From Thalassiosira profunda (Eukaryota; Bacillariophyta; Thalassiosirophyceae; Thalassiosirales; Thalassiosiraceae), in NCBI GenBank assembly GCA_036939355.1, contig JALLAP010000620.1, forward strand, positions 1 to 11,415: a stretch of 11,415 nucleotides of DNA, read 5' to 3'. Shown here piece after piece: positions 1 through 6,676 of the stretch. The notes beneath the pieces were generated by a model that was given only the letters and a program-made list of their open reading frames with translations, did no database searches and was not told the DNA's origin. The position numbers and the translations under genes were made by a program. Numbering within the stretch: position 1 is the first letter of the stretch; every line of letters begins with the position of its first letter.

Positions 1-213
1 GCAAAAGCAAGCAAATTCTGCTTGACTGAAAACTTCCGACAGGGTTTTCAATCTCGAATTTCGAATTTCATTTCCTTCAAGTCCCCGGGTAGTGGTCTCC
101 AGCAGTGATGATGTTGATGCTACATACTACGTACTTACGTAAGTACGTCCCAGCAGGAGCGAGGAGGAGCCATCAACCACCTCTCGACTTCTCGACCCTC
201 GACGCAACATCGC
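1..213. other. 5' flank of the dioxygenase gene
   Basis: No gene is visible here. The first 50 bases hold two consecutive small perfect hairpins (8-24 and 27-50). AT-rich sequence with two overlapping TTCGAA-like words follows at about 53-66. The ACGT palindrome (128-148) and a purine-rich stretch (about 155-170) lie closest to the gene. ATGs at 108, 111 and 117 open an out-of-frame reading frame, but they lie upstream of the palindrome and are probably not in the mRNA. Confidence 0.5.
128..148. promoter_or_regulatory. 20-bp ACGT palindrome, candidate bZIP site
   Basis: Positions 129-148 form a perfect 20-bp palindrome centred on CTTACGTAAG, with ACGT repeated in each arm. TTACGTAA is the ideal site of PAR/E4BP4-type bZIP factors, and ACGT-core elements are known bZIP targets in diatoms. 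It sits 65 bp before the ATG of the dioxygenase gene. A 10-base core (TACGTAAGTA) recurs 45 bp before the cold-shock gene at 3764-3773. The regulatory role is inferred from position, symmetry and recurrence. Confidence 0.55.
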
Positions 214-1410
214 ATGTCCCCCGCCCACATCCTCCTGGGCGTCAGCCCTCCCACTCCCGGCATCGCCACGCGCATCGCGAGGAGCGTGTCGTCGATCGAC
301 GGCGTCGCGCTGCGATGGGGCGAGGACAATGTGTCGTCCGTGCAGGATGTCGAGAGAAATCATGCCGAGACGCTGCTGCTGACGGTGACGCCCTCATATC
401 CGGAGGGCGACGAGGATGGGGATGCAAAGGAGGTGGCGCCGGAGGCCATCGTGGCGAGGGTGAGCGAGCTGCTCAACGGGGTGAGCACAAAAGGGAGCGA
501 CGACGATTGCAAAGGAGAACGACAGCCATCACATTATTTCGTGGAGCTCTGGGCGACTTCGCCTGCGCCGCTGCCCCTCCGCCCAATAGATTCCGCCTAC
601 GATGAACTGCTCACCGAGTCGAACGAGCGGTGGGACGTCGAGGCTTCTCAACTGATGGCGCAATACGGGGCGGTGCTGCAAACTGCAATTCTCGACGAGG
701 AAGAGGTGGCCGAACTGCGAACGATGGTCGACCAAGCGATTGCAAATGTCGATGCCCTCCTCGCAATACACCGGCCGGAGTTGGACGTGGGCGAGGACAC
801 CTTCGTCTTCAAAGAGATTGCCAGTCGAAACTTGCAGCGGTTCGATCTGAGACTGGATGAGTGCGAGGGAGCCGCTGCCTTTGTAGAAAGGTGCATAATG
901 AGCAATCCGCAAGTGCAATCGCTGCTGAAACGCAGCCTGGGCGAACGGGACGAGATCGATTTCGATTTGTCGGTGGTGTACAGCCGGCCCGGCGCCGTCG
1001 ACCAACGTTGGCACGCGGACGGGGAGCACATCCAGGGCGCGAGCGAATGGGATCCTCCGTACGCGGTGTGTTTGTTTCTGCCATTGATCGACCTCGACAA
1101 AACGGTGGGATACACGCAATTCTGGCCGGGGAGCCATCGCTCCAAGAAGTTGGTGGGCTTCGGTCCCGTTGCGGAATTGACGCGGGCGACGTACGATGGG
1201 ATTTGCAAGAGTGGCGACGGAGTTTGGTACGATTACAGGCTGCTGCACCGGGGGATGCGCAACGTCTCCGATCAATTGCGGCCGGTGGTGCAGGTGATCT
1301 TCAAGAAGAGGTGGTATGTCGAGAAGAGGAATTACGGCACCGAATCCATTGTGCGGAGCAACGACCATAAAAATGCATCATCACTTCATGCAAGACTCGG
1401 AGAATGCTGA
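214..1410 (+). CDS. PhyH-like Fe(II)/2-oxoglutarate dioxygenase
   Basis: This intronless frame encodes 398 residues. The C-terminal half (about 155-375) reads as a phytanoyl-CoA dioxygenase-type double-stranded beta helix. The iron ligands are visible as His267-x-Asp269 (in WHADGEH) and the distal His345 (in LLHRGMRN). Arg356 (in RPVVQVIF) lies 11 residues later, where the family binds the 2-oxoglutarate carboxylate, so the enzyme looks catalytically intact. Family members hydroxylate small molecules, lipids or amino acids using O2 and 2-oxoglutarate; the substrate cannot be read here. The first ~130 residues lack a recognisable domain and contain an acidic stretch (PEGDEDGDAKE). No signal peptide or plastid presequence is evident, so a cytosolic location is likely. 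The start is the first ATG after the upstream palindrome. The stop lies 39 bp from the stop of the convergent MYND gene. Confidence 0.88.
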   Translation: MSPAHILLGVSPPTPGIATRIARSVSSIDGVALRWGEDNVSSVQDVERNHAETLLLTVTPSYPEGDEDGDAKEVAPEAIVARVSELLNGVSTKGSDDDCKGERQPSHYFVELWATSPAPLPLRPIDSAYDELLTESNERWDVEASQLMAQYGAVLQTAILDEEEVAELRTMVDQAIANVDALLAIHRPELDVGEDTFVFKEIASRNLQRFDLRLDECEGAAAFVERCIMSNPQVQSLLKRSLGERDEIDFDLSVVYSRPGAVDQRWHADGEHIQGASEWDPPYAVCLFLPLIDLDKTVGYTQFWPGSHRSKKLVGFGPVAELTRATYDGICKSGDGVWYDYRLLHRGMRNVSDQLRPVVQVIFKKRWYVEKRNYGTESIVRSNDHKNASSLHARLGEC

Positions 1411-1449
1411 ATCAAAGTAGTAATGTTAACCCCGAAAGCCGTCTAAAGG
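1411..1449. other. 39-bp convergent gap between two stop codons
   Basis: Only 39 bp separate the stop of the dioxygenase gene (+) from the stop of the MYND gene (-). No AATAAA is present on either strand. The two 3' UTRs therefore almost certainly run into the neighbouring coding sequence and overlap as antisense. Confidence 0.7.
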
Positions 1450-3432
1450 TCATCCGTGGTTGCTTCGATGATGAGATTGTGACTCGAGCTGGGCCACCAC
1501 TCCCTGAGGGATGACTTTGTCTAGTACAATCCCCCCCTTCCCAACTTTTGCTGCGAACCCGTAGTGCACCGGTGAAGTGAATATGCATTCCAACCCACCC
1601 ACGCGATGCTGATTGCCCGTTTTGCGCAGCGGCCGGATCCTGGGAGGATGCGCTGCAAAGGACACCGCGACGGCATTACACTTTTCCACTTTCAGTGATA
1701 GCAGAACCTTGTCGATGTTTCGCCGAACGAATCTGCAGCCATTCATCATCACGTTTTGACGAAGGACCTCACACCTCTTGTGCTCGGTTGCATTTATTCC
1801 CTTCCACTTCGGGTACCCACAGAGACGACCGTGCCCGGCATCCCAACTTTCTGCTTGGCAGGCAGCTGAGCAAAAGCATTCGATCATACAGCCTTGGCAG
1901 AAACGCAGCACGTTCCTGTCAAAGATCTTGAGGCAGTTGCAGCAAATGAGGGTGCCGTAGTCGACCGCATCTTCAATGACAGAGCAAATGGCATTGGATC
2001 GGTCTGATTGACTTTTCCGCAGCGGGCCCAAAGCCTCCAATATCTCATCTTTCCTCCCACGAAGGGCGCGCGTTGTCTTGCTGTGCCCCGCCATTGTGTA
2101 GAGTCCGTTGGCAATCGTATACACATCATCAGCAGCAAAGTGCTCATTGCATTTATCGTGGACGAGAGCGCCGATGAGGAATTCCAGCAATCCAGCACGG
2201 ATGGCAGCCGCGTATCTACTGTCGCTTGGTTGGATATGTCCGAAGTCCCGAAATAGGCCAAGGATTGGGTGCATCATTGCCGTTACAAATCGAGCTGAAC
2301 CGCGCCTCCCAATATCGATTACCGCTTCAATCACACGCGCATCAACGTAGCCCTTTTCAAACAGCAAAGGTTCAATGATTTCCTTCAGAAACCCGGCATC
2401 CTGGTGCCTGTAACCAAGCAGACCGATCAGTCCCACAATTGTCGAATCAAGGCAATTTGGATCGTTGCTCAAAAGAGGAGCGCGCGCTATCAGCTCAAGT
2501 GAATTTTGGAGTGACACTCCCTCTCCCCCCAATCGATTCCCCTCAATAATCACACCAATGATTTTCTGAGCTCGATAGCAGACGTTCCGGTGGAAAGCAT
2601 CTGGTGGCTGGAAGAACCCAGCCTCAGTCACAATGTCATCCGCCCGGCTTACGCTCCAGCAGCTAGCCTGCGCAACAAAGGGAAGCAAGCCTTCGTGCGA
2701 AAGCATTTGCACAAACCCCCTTCTCGAGCGCGTCATTACGCCGTGAACCAGCTCGAAGAAACGCGATATGCACATGTGCCAAACAATCTTGGTCAGGAAC
2801 AATTCCCTCTTGACGTTGGCAATGCCCTCAACAAGCGGACCGAGGGATTTCGCCACCTCGAGCAGAACGTCGTCTGGACACCCGTCATTCCGAACCATAA
2901 TCCGGAGAATGTCCAACCAGAGAGAAGGTACTTCGATGCCCTCGTCCGCATCACAGCAGTCTTGGACAATCTCAGGCACGGACTTGTCGCACTGGCCGAA
3001 AAAGAAGAGTAGCTGAGTGTGGAAGCTCTCCCCCCAAAAGTCGTCCCTCAATTTGCCCGACCGAGGGTCCGAAAGTCTGACAACGATCTCCCGCAGCTCC
3101 TCAGCATAACTGCTGTGGATGTCATTTGCTTTTCGCTGCCCCTGATGCTGATCTACAAAGTTCTGCAGCTTCCTCTGCGTGCTGCCATCCAGCTCGGTAA
3201 GCTCCACATGATGACGACTCGCAAGGTTAGACTCGCTGATGATATTCCCTACCCCCGGAAGAAGGTGTTCGGGGAGGAGTTTAACCGCCTCGGCGAGGGC
3301 CTTCTGCTCTTCGCTAGATAGCGGCTGCTGATGGTCCAATCCCCCCGCTTTTGGTTCCTTGCAAGCTGCCTCCGCCTCGCACTTCTGCTTAGCCTTGCGC
3401 TGCTTGCCGCGGTTCTTCTTCCGCGACGGCAT
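1450..3432 (-). CDS. MYND-type zinc-finger protein with helical repeat body
   Basis: This is a 660-residue intronless protein. It begins with a Lys/Arg-rich, nuclear-localisation-like segment (about residues 4-18, KKNRGKQRKAKQK). A long, probably all-helical middle (about 40-490) follows, rich in short amphipathic helices, possibly armadillo-like. A MYND finger spans 497-538: Cys497-x2-Cys500, Cys512-x2-Cys515, Cys521-x3-Cys525 and His534-x3-Cys538, matching the C-x2-C...C-x2-C...C-x3-C...H-x3-C zinc-ligand pattern. MYND fingers usually bind proline-rich peptides rather than DNA. The ~120-residue tail has no motif I recognise. No SET domain is visible, so it is not a SMYD-type methyltransferase. 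I remember similar 'MPSRKK...' MYND proteins as an expanded family in Thalassiosira oceanica; that recollection is unchecked. It is transcribed divergently from the cold-shock gene. Confidence 0.85.
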   Translation of the reverse strand: MPSRKKNRGKQRKAKQKCEAEAACKEPKAGGLDHQQPLSSEEQKALAEAVKLLPEHLLPGVGNIISESNLASRHHVELTELDGSTQRKLQNFVDQHQGQRKANDIHSSYAEELREIVVRLSDPRSGKLRDDFWGESFHTQLLFFFGQCDKSVPEIVQDCCDADEGIEVPSLWLDILRIMVRNDGCPDDVLLEVAKSLGPLVEGIANVKRELFLTKIVWHMCISRFFELVHGVMTRSRRGFVQMLSHEGLLPFVAQASCWSVSRADDIVTEAGFFQPPDAFHRNVCYRAQKIIGVIIEGNRLGGEGVSLQNSLELIARAPLLSNDPNCLDSTIVGLIGLLGYRHQDAGFLKEIIEPLLFEKGYVDARVIEAVIDIGRRGSARFVTAMMHPILGLFRDFGHIQPSDSRYAAAIRAGLLEFLIGALVHDKCNEHFAADDVYTIANGLYTMAGHSKTTRALRGRKDEILEALGPLRKSQSDRSNAICSVIEDAVDYGTLICCNCLKIFDRNVLRFCQGCMIECFCSAACQAESWDAGHGRLCGYPKWKGINATEHKRCEVLRQNVMMNGCRFVRRNIDKVLLSLKVEKCNAVAVSFAAHPPRIRPLRKTGNQHRVGGLECIFTSPVHYGFAAKVGKGGIVLDKVIPQGVVAQLESQSHHRSNHG

Positions 3433-3702
3433 GGCGACAAATAATTATCGATGCTATGAATAACTCTTTCAGCAGCTTCAGCCGTTCCGCAGAATAATGC
3501 GTGCTCGATGGATGGCGCAGATGTTGCTATCCGCAGCTCGTGCACCAAAAAATGACGACGAGGTCCCCCGGCCGCCCCCCGCGATCGCAATTGCCACAAA
3601 AACCGCTGCTGGTTGTTATGAAATTGTTTGGCGAGTTGTGGGACGGGGGAGGCGGCCACCGAGGGGGGAAGGAGGCGCAACGTCCCGGCAGAGCGAGGGA
3701 AT

Positions 3703-3724
3703 GGGGGGAGGAGGAGGAGGAGGG
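3703..3724 (+). repeat. Purine tract with five GGA repeats
   Basis: A run of six G is followed by GGA units and ends in GGG: 22 purines in a row. It could form a two-tier G-quadruplex or a triplex. It lies 24 bp upstream of the ACGT elements and 95 bp before the cold-shock ATG. Confidence 0.7.
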
Positions 3725-3747
3725 CAGCGGGACGGAATGAGAGGATG

Positions 3748-3773
3748 GTACGTACGAGGATAGTACGTAAGTA
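3748..3773 (+). promoter_or_regulatory. Tandem ACGT elements before the cold-shock gene
   Basis: GTACGTAC (3748-3755, palindromic) is followed after eight bases by TACGTAAGTA (3764-3773). The latter is identical to ten bases of the palindrome upstream of the dioxygenase gene. The second element ends 45 bp before the ATG. In my reading the hexamer TACGTA occurs only in these two upstream regions of the window. A bZIP-bound promoter element is the likeliest explanation; a core-promoter role is an alternative. Confidence 0.5.
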
Positions 3774-3818
3774 AGGTGTCAACTAAAGATCTCCCTCTCA
3801 CCTCGCACAACTCGAACC

Positions 3819-4511
3819 ATGTCGCCCCACCGCCTCCTCCCCATCCTCGCGGCCATCGTTGGCACCGCCAGATGTGCCGGCGCCTTCACCACAAACGCCC
3901 CGCATGCTGGCCTGGCCAGCGTAGGCCCCTCACCTCTCGCCATGGCTCGCGACTCGCCCGACGACACCCTTCACTCTGGACGCGTAAAATTCTTCGACCG
4001 CAACCACGGATGGGGCTTCATCACCCCCGACGATTCGCCCGGCGAGCGGGCCCACGACGTCTTCGCCCACCAGTCCTTCATTCGCATGGACGGATTTCGC
4101 TTCCTGAAATCGAAGCAGCCGGTGCATTATCGTGTGGGCACGAAGGAGGATGGGCAAATTTATGCTGCGGAAATCTATGTGGATGCCGAGGCGGCGGCGG
4201 TGGCAGATCGCCTCGTGGAAACCACAATGGAGGCGGCGGACCTCGACGAGGAAGCCGCAGTGCTGGAGGAAATCGCCCACAAGCTCCAGGAGGAGGGGGT
4301 CGAAAAGGCGGCGGATGCACACAAGACGCCGTCGACCAATAGCATCGAGGAAACCACGATGGAGGCCGCGGACCTGGACGAGGAAGTGGCGGTGCTCGAG
4401 GACATTGCCCACCAGCTCCAGGAGGAGGGCGAGGTGGCAGCGGTGACATCGCCAAAGAGGCCGGCGTCGCTCGATCCGTTCGCCGGTATTAAACACATGT
4501 TCGGGTTCTAG
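3819..4511 (+). CDS. Plastid-targeted cold-shock-domain protein
   Basis: This 230-residue protein begins with a hydrophobic signal peptide (residues 4-22) ending in Ala-Gly-Ala, then Phe23-Thr-Thr. That matches the heterokont ASAFAP rule, in which Phe at +1 directs proteins through the complex-plastid membranes, so a stromal location is inferred. A cold-shock domain follows (about 53-121): RVKFFD opens strand 1, GWGFITPD (64-71) is the RNP1-like motif, and DVFAHQSF (80-87) is the RNP2-like motif with the usual aromatic residues (Trp65, Phe67, Phe82, His84). Such domains bind single-stranded RNA or DNA and act as RNA chaperones. Residues 134-160 and 178-204 are a near-identical acidic helical repeat (24 of 27 residues identical). 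The protein ends in a hydrophobic tail, FAGIKHMFGF. Tandem ACGT elements precede the gene. It is much longer than bacterial CspA (~70 aa) because of the presequence and the repeats. Confidence 0.9.
   Translation: MSPHRLLPILAAIVGTARCAGAFTTNAPHAGLASVGPSPLAMARDSPDDTLHSGRVKFFDRNHGWGFITPDDSPGERAHDVFAHQSFIRMDGFRFLKSKQPVHYRVGTKEDGQIYAAEIYVDAEAAAVADRLVETTMEAADLDEEAAVLEEIAHKLQEEGVEKAADAHKTPSTNSIEETTMEAADLDEEVAVLEDIAHQLQEEGEVAAVTSPKRPASLDPFAGIKHMFGF
4218..4430 (+). repeat. In-frame direct repeat, 2 x 81 bp, inside the cold-shock gene
   Basis: Copies at 4218-4298 and 4350-4430 start 132 bp apart. They differ at 11 of 81 bases but at only 3 of 27 amino acids (Ala146/Val190, Glu151/Asp195, Lys155/Gln199). 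Most changes are therefore silent, which suggests the duplicated helix has been kept under selection. Confidence 0.9.
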
Positions 4512-4880
4512 GTTGGAGAGCGACATTCGGGATGGGCCGAGTGGCTGTCGGCAGACTACAACCACATCCCAGTACGTCTTCAGCCACCGAGATGGCCCGT
4601 GAAATGCAGCATATACATCGGGGAGTTGATAGAATGTGAGACAAGGATACGCAGCAAGATACTCAGAATAAAGGTGGCACTGGGCCCGGACACAGCTACC
4701 GAAAGGAAGCAAAGCATGGCCAAAATCTCTGATACGATGGCATTTGCAAAAGCGAACGAGTGCGCGAATAAGCAAACACAGAAAAGACGACGAATTGGCC
4801 CTATCGTACTCGTTTCTCCAACTAATCTTAAACAGTGGAGATGAACTCGAGATGACTGCCTCACTGCGGTGCTTTTGTTG
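4512..4880. other. Convergent intergenic region, cold-shock / DUF4239 genes
   Basis: This 369-bp gap lies between two stop codons and is more AT-rich than the flanking genes. It holds an AATAAA at 4667-4672 on the + strand, 156 nt after the cold-shock stop, which is a plausible poly(A) signal. No AATAAA was seen for the opposite gene. Small frames here lack an ATG start or protein-like composition. Confidence 0.55.
4667..4672 (+). terminator. Candidate poly(A) signal of the cold-shock gene
   Basis: A canonical AATAAA hexamer on the coding strand downstream of the cold-shock stop. Poly(A) signals in diatoms are loosely defined, so this is tentative. Confidence 0.4.
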
Positions 4881-6587
4881 CTATCTCCGTCGCACCTTCC
4901 CCATCCATTTCTTGATTCGTTGAGTACGAGATAGACGCGATCGGTCTGGGCTGTCGCCACTCTCCTCCGCATCACCCCCAATGGCTTCTCCCAACATATC
5001 ATTCCCCGCGCCCCTCGCCGGAAGGTCCGGGCTCACGCCCACGCCCCAAAACTTGCCTTTCAACCTCTCCTCCAATTCCCGCTCCAGCCCTCCCACCATC
5101 ACCTCCAATATCCCGTCGACGTTGTACGCCCCGCGCTTGCGCGAGTTGCGCAATTCCTCCACCACGTTCAACACCAACGTGAGGCCGAAGGCCAGTATCC
5201 CGAACATGTACGATTGCAGCATCAGCACGTTGGGCGCGATGGCCTGGCTTCCCGACCCGCACACCGGGAACGTCGCGAGCACGATGATCCCCAACAATCG
5301 CAGGCAGTACACGTGCAATGCGGGGAGCTTGCGCTGCAGGGCCCCGCAGCGATCGGCCCGCGCCTGCCGCAGCGATTTGACCGTTTCGTACGCGCTCCCC
5401 GGCAGTCCCACCGACGTGGCGTACAAAATCGATTCGAGCGGATCGTCCCTCGGCAACCGCGACGTCGTCGCAATGGGATCCCGCGTGCTCAGAACCTTCA
5501 AATCGTTCTGCACATAATCGTCCATTCTGGATAAGAGGGAGGGATACAGCCCCGGCCGTCCGTACGACAGCAGCGAGATCTGCTCCAACAAGCTCTTGGC
5601 CTCGGTCACCTCCGCGAAGAGCGCGTAGAACACCAGCTCCTGCTGCTGGTACATGAAGTAGTACGTCTGTCCCACGAGCATCCCAAACAGAAGGGCGCAC
5701 GTCGTGAGGACGTTCTGGACGTATTGGGACAAATCGTTCGAGAGGACGGTCAGCACTTGGTCGGTGTAGAGGTCCTCCCCGCCGTTGGTGGGCGTTTGCA
5801 AATGGACCAGCCACTGCGCCATGGAGGGATAGATGGCCGTGGCCAGGGCGGCCATGGCGAGGCTGGGGAGGACGACCCGCACGACCGTCCGTATTTGGTA
5901 GGAGAGGGGGGTGTAGGTTTGCGTGGCCCGGGCGAGGGCGTCGAGGGCCGATCCGGGCGAGTAGCTTTCCAGGCGATAATTCGACGAGCCGGAGGTTTGT
6001 TGTGATTGTTGTGTGCTTTCCGGTTGCTTCCGGCTCGCCGCGCCCCCGTCGTCGGACCTCTTCTGCAACGACTGCTCGACGAACCACTCGGAGATAAAAT
6101 CGGCCACGACGTCCACCGGATCGACGAGGGTTGTATCTCCGATTTGGACCCGCGATTGGGTGGGATGGAGCGCCCCAGCCGTCTGCGATGTTGTGCTGTC
6201 GTTGGTGGTTGCGGCGTTTGCTCCCTCCCCGGATCTGACGTCGTCTTTCAGCAGGGTTGATGCGCCGTTACGTTCGTGGTAGTCGGAATCGTCCGAGGGG
6301 AAAAGCGCCTCGGCACTGCCGGCGGGCGTGGCACATATTGCAGACGCCGAGGCACCTGCAGCTTTCCTTCCGGCTGCCAATTGCAACGGCGACAACGATC
6401 CTGCGGCCAGAGGCGACGCGAAGGTGCACCGCCCATTATCAGTTGCTAATGATGATGGCAGCGGACGGCGGCCGCGCCGCGGCTGCCGATCTCGAGACGA
6501 TCGCAGCGCCGGCCCCGGCCCGTCCGCCCGTTGGAGGGCGCGGGCCGCCGGCGGCAGTAGCAGGAGGAGGGAGGCGGCGGCCTTCAT
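4881..6587 (-). CDS. DUF4239 / bestrophin-like membrane protein
   Basis: This intronless 568-residue protein starts with a hydrophobic signal-like segment (residues 3-18, AAASLLLLLPPAARAL). A long low-complexity, Ser/Ala/Gln-rich region (about 20-205) follows. The C-terminal part has four probable membrane helices: about 234-254, 291-312, 427-443 and 459-478. A charged helix with ELVFYALFAEVTEAKSLLEQ (317-336) sits between helices 2 and 3. This arrangement matches DUF4239, a family annotated as bestrophin-like and found in cyanobacteria, plants and diatoms; an anion-channel-like role is only suggested by that name. The start at 6587 is chosen because it exposes the signal segment. An in-frame ATG at 6725 would bury it and would lie upstream of the ACGT element. 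The presequence ends Ala-Arg-Ala-Leu, lacking the +1 Phe expected for a stromal protein, so plastid or endomembrane location is open. Confidence 0.8.
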   Translation of the reverse strand: MKAAASLLLLLPPAARALQRADGPGPALRSSRDRQPRRGRRPLPSSLATDNGRCTFASPLAAGSLSPLQLAAGRKAAGASASAICATPAGSAEALFPSDDSDYHERNGASTLLKDDVRSGEGANAATTNDSTTSQTAGALHPTQSRVQIGDTTLVDPVDVVADFISEWFVEQSLQKRSDDGGAASRKQPESTQQSQQTSGSSNYRLESYSPGSALDALARATQTYTPLSYQIRTVVRVVLPSLAMAALATAIYPSMAQWLVHLQTPTNGGEDLYTDQVLTVLSNDLSQYVQNVLTTCALLFGMLVGQTYYFMYQQQELVFYALFAEVTEAKSLLEQISLLSYGRPGLYPSLLSRMDDYVQNDLKVLSTRDPIATTSRLPRDDPLESILYATSVGLPGSAYETVKSLRQARADRCGALQRKLPALHVYCLRLLGIIVLATFPVCGSGSQAIAPNVLMLQSYMFGILAFGLTLVLNVVEELRNSRKRGAYNVDGILEVMVGGLERELEERLKGKFWGVGVSPDLPARGAGNDMLGEAIGGDAEESGDSPDRSRLSRTQRIKKWMGKVRRR

Positions 6588-6600
6588 CTTGGAGGAAGAG

Positions 6601-6636
6601 GGGGCGGGGGGGCAGGGCGGGCGGGGGGCGGGAGGG
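6601..6636 (+). other. Strong putative G-quadruplex tract
   Basis: Seven runs of three or more G are separated by only one or two bases (C, CA or A) within 36 nt. This exceeds the usual G3-loop-G3 definition of a quadruplex. It lies 14-49 bp before the DUF4239 ATG on the template strand, so if transcribed the leader would be C-rich. Confidence 0.7.
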
Positions 6637-6663
6637 CTCGAGTAGCTACTTGTACGGCGGTTT

Positions 6664-6676
6664 GTACGTCGTACGT
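6664..6676 (-). promoter_or_regulatory. ACGT-core element before the DUF4239 gene
   Basis: GTACGTCGTACG with a trailing T (two overlapping-type ACGT cores) lies 77 bp upstream of the DUF4239 ATG. A further GTACG occurs at 6652-6656. Distance and core match the elements before the dioxygenase and cold-shock genes, but the exact TACGTAAGTA core is absent. Confidence 0.4.

Larger units (their letters stand above)
3433..3818. promoter_or_regulatory. Divergent promoter region, MYND gene / cold-shock gene
   Basis: This 386-bp gap separates the two divergent start codons. Next to the MYND gene it is AT-rich (ATAATTAT at about 3439-3449). The middle is C- and G-rich with a GCGATCGC palindrome followed by CAATTG near 3580-3595. 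The half near the cold-shock gene has a purine tract (3703-3724) and then the ACGT elements (3748-3773). The reading frames crossing it lack protein-like composition. Confidence 0.6.

Noticed and set aside
105..605. 166-residue plus frame overlapping the dioxygenase gene
   Set aside because: Arg-rich, low-complexity composition, and it overlaps a gene with clear catalytic motifs in another frame; typical shadow of GC-rich coding DNA.
529..1368. 279-residue minus frame antisense to the dioxygenase gene
   Set aside because: No recognisable motif; the sense strand carries the full HxD...H...R set.
3249..3782. 177-residue minus frame spanning the MYND start and the promoter
   Set aside because: Arg/Ser/Pro-rich shadow that crosses the ACGT elements and overlaps the genuine MYND N-terminus in another frame.
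4532..4620. tRNA-like start (GGCCGAGTGGC resembles the D-arm of class II tRNAs)
   Set aside because: No T-arm (GTTCRA-type loop) follows at a suitable distance and no acceptor stem pairs, so this is a chance match.
4599..4844. 81-residue plus frame in the convergent gap
   Set aside because: It begins at a GTG, not an ATG, and shows no protein-like features; it lies in a probable 3' UTR.
4999..6087. 362-residue minus frame inside the DUF4239 gene
   Set aside because: His/Arg/Gly-rich translation of a shifted frame; the real frame shows membrane helices and a family match.
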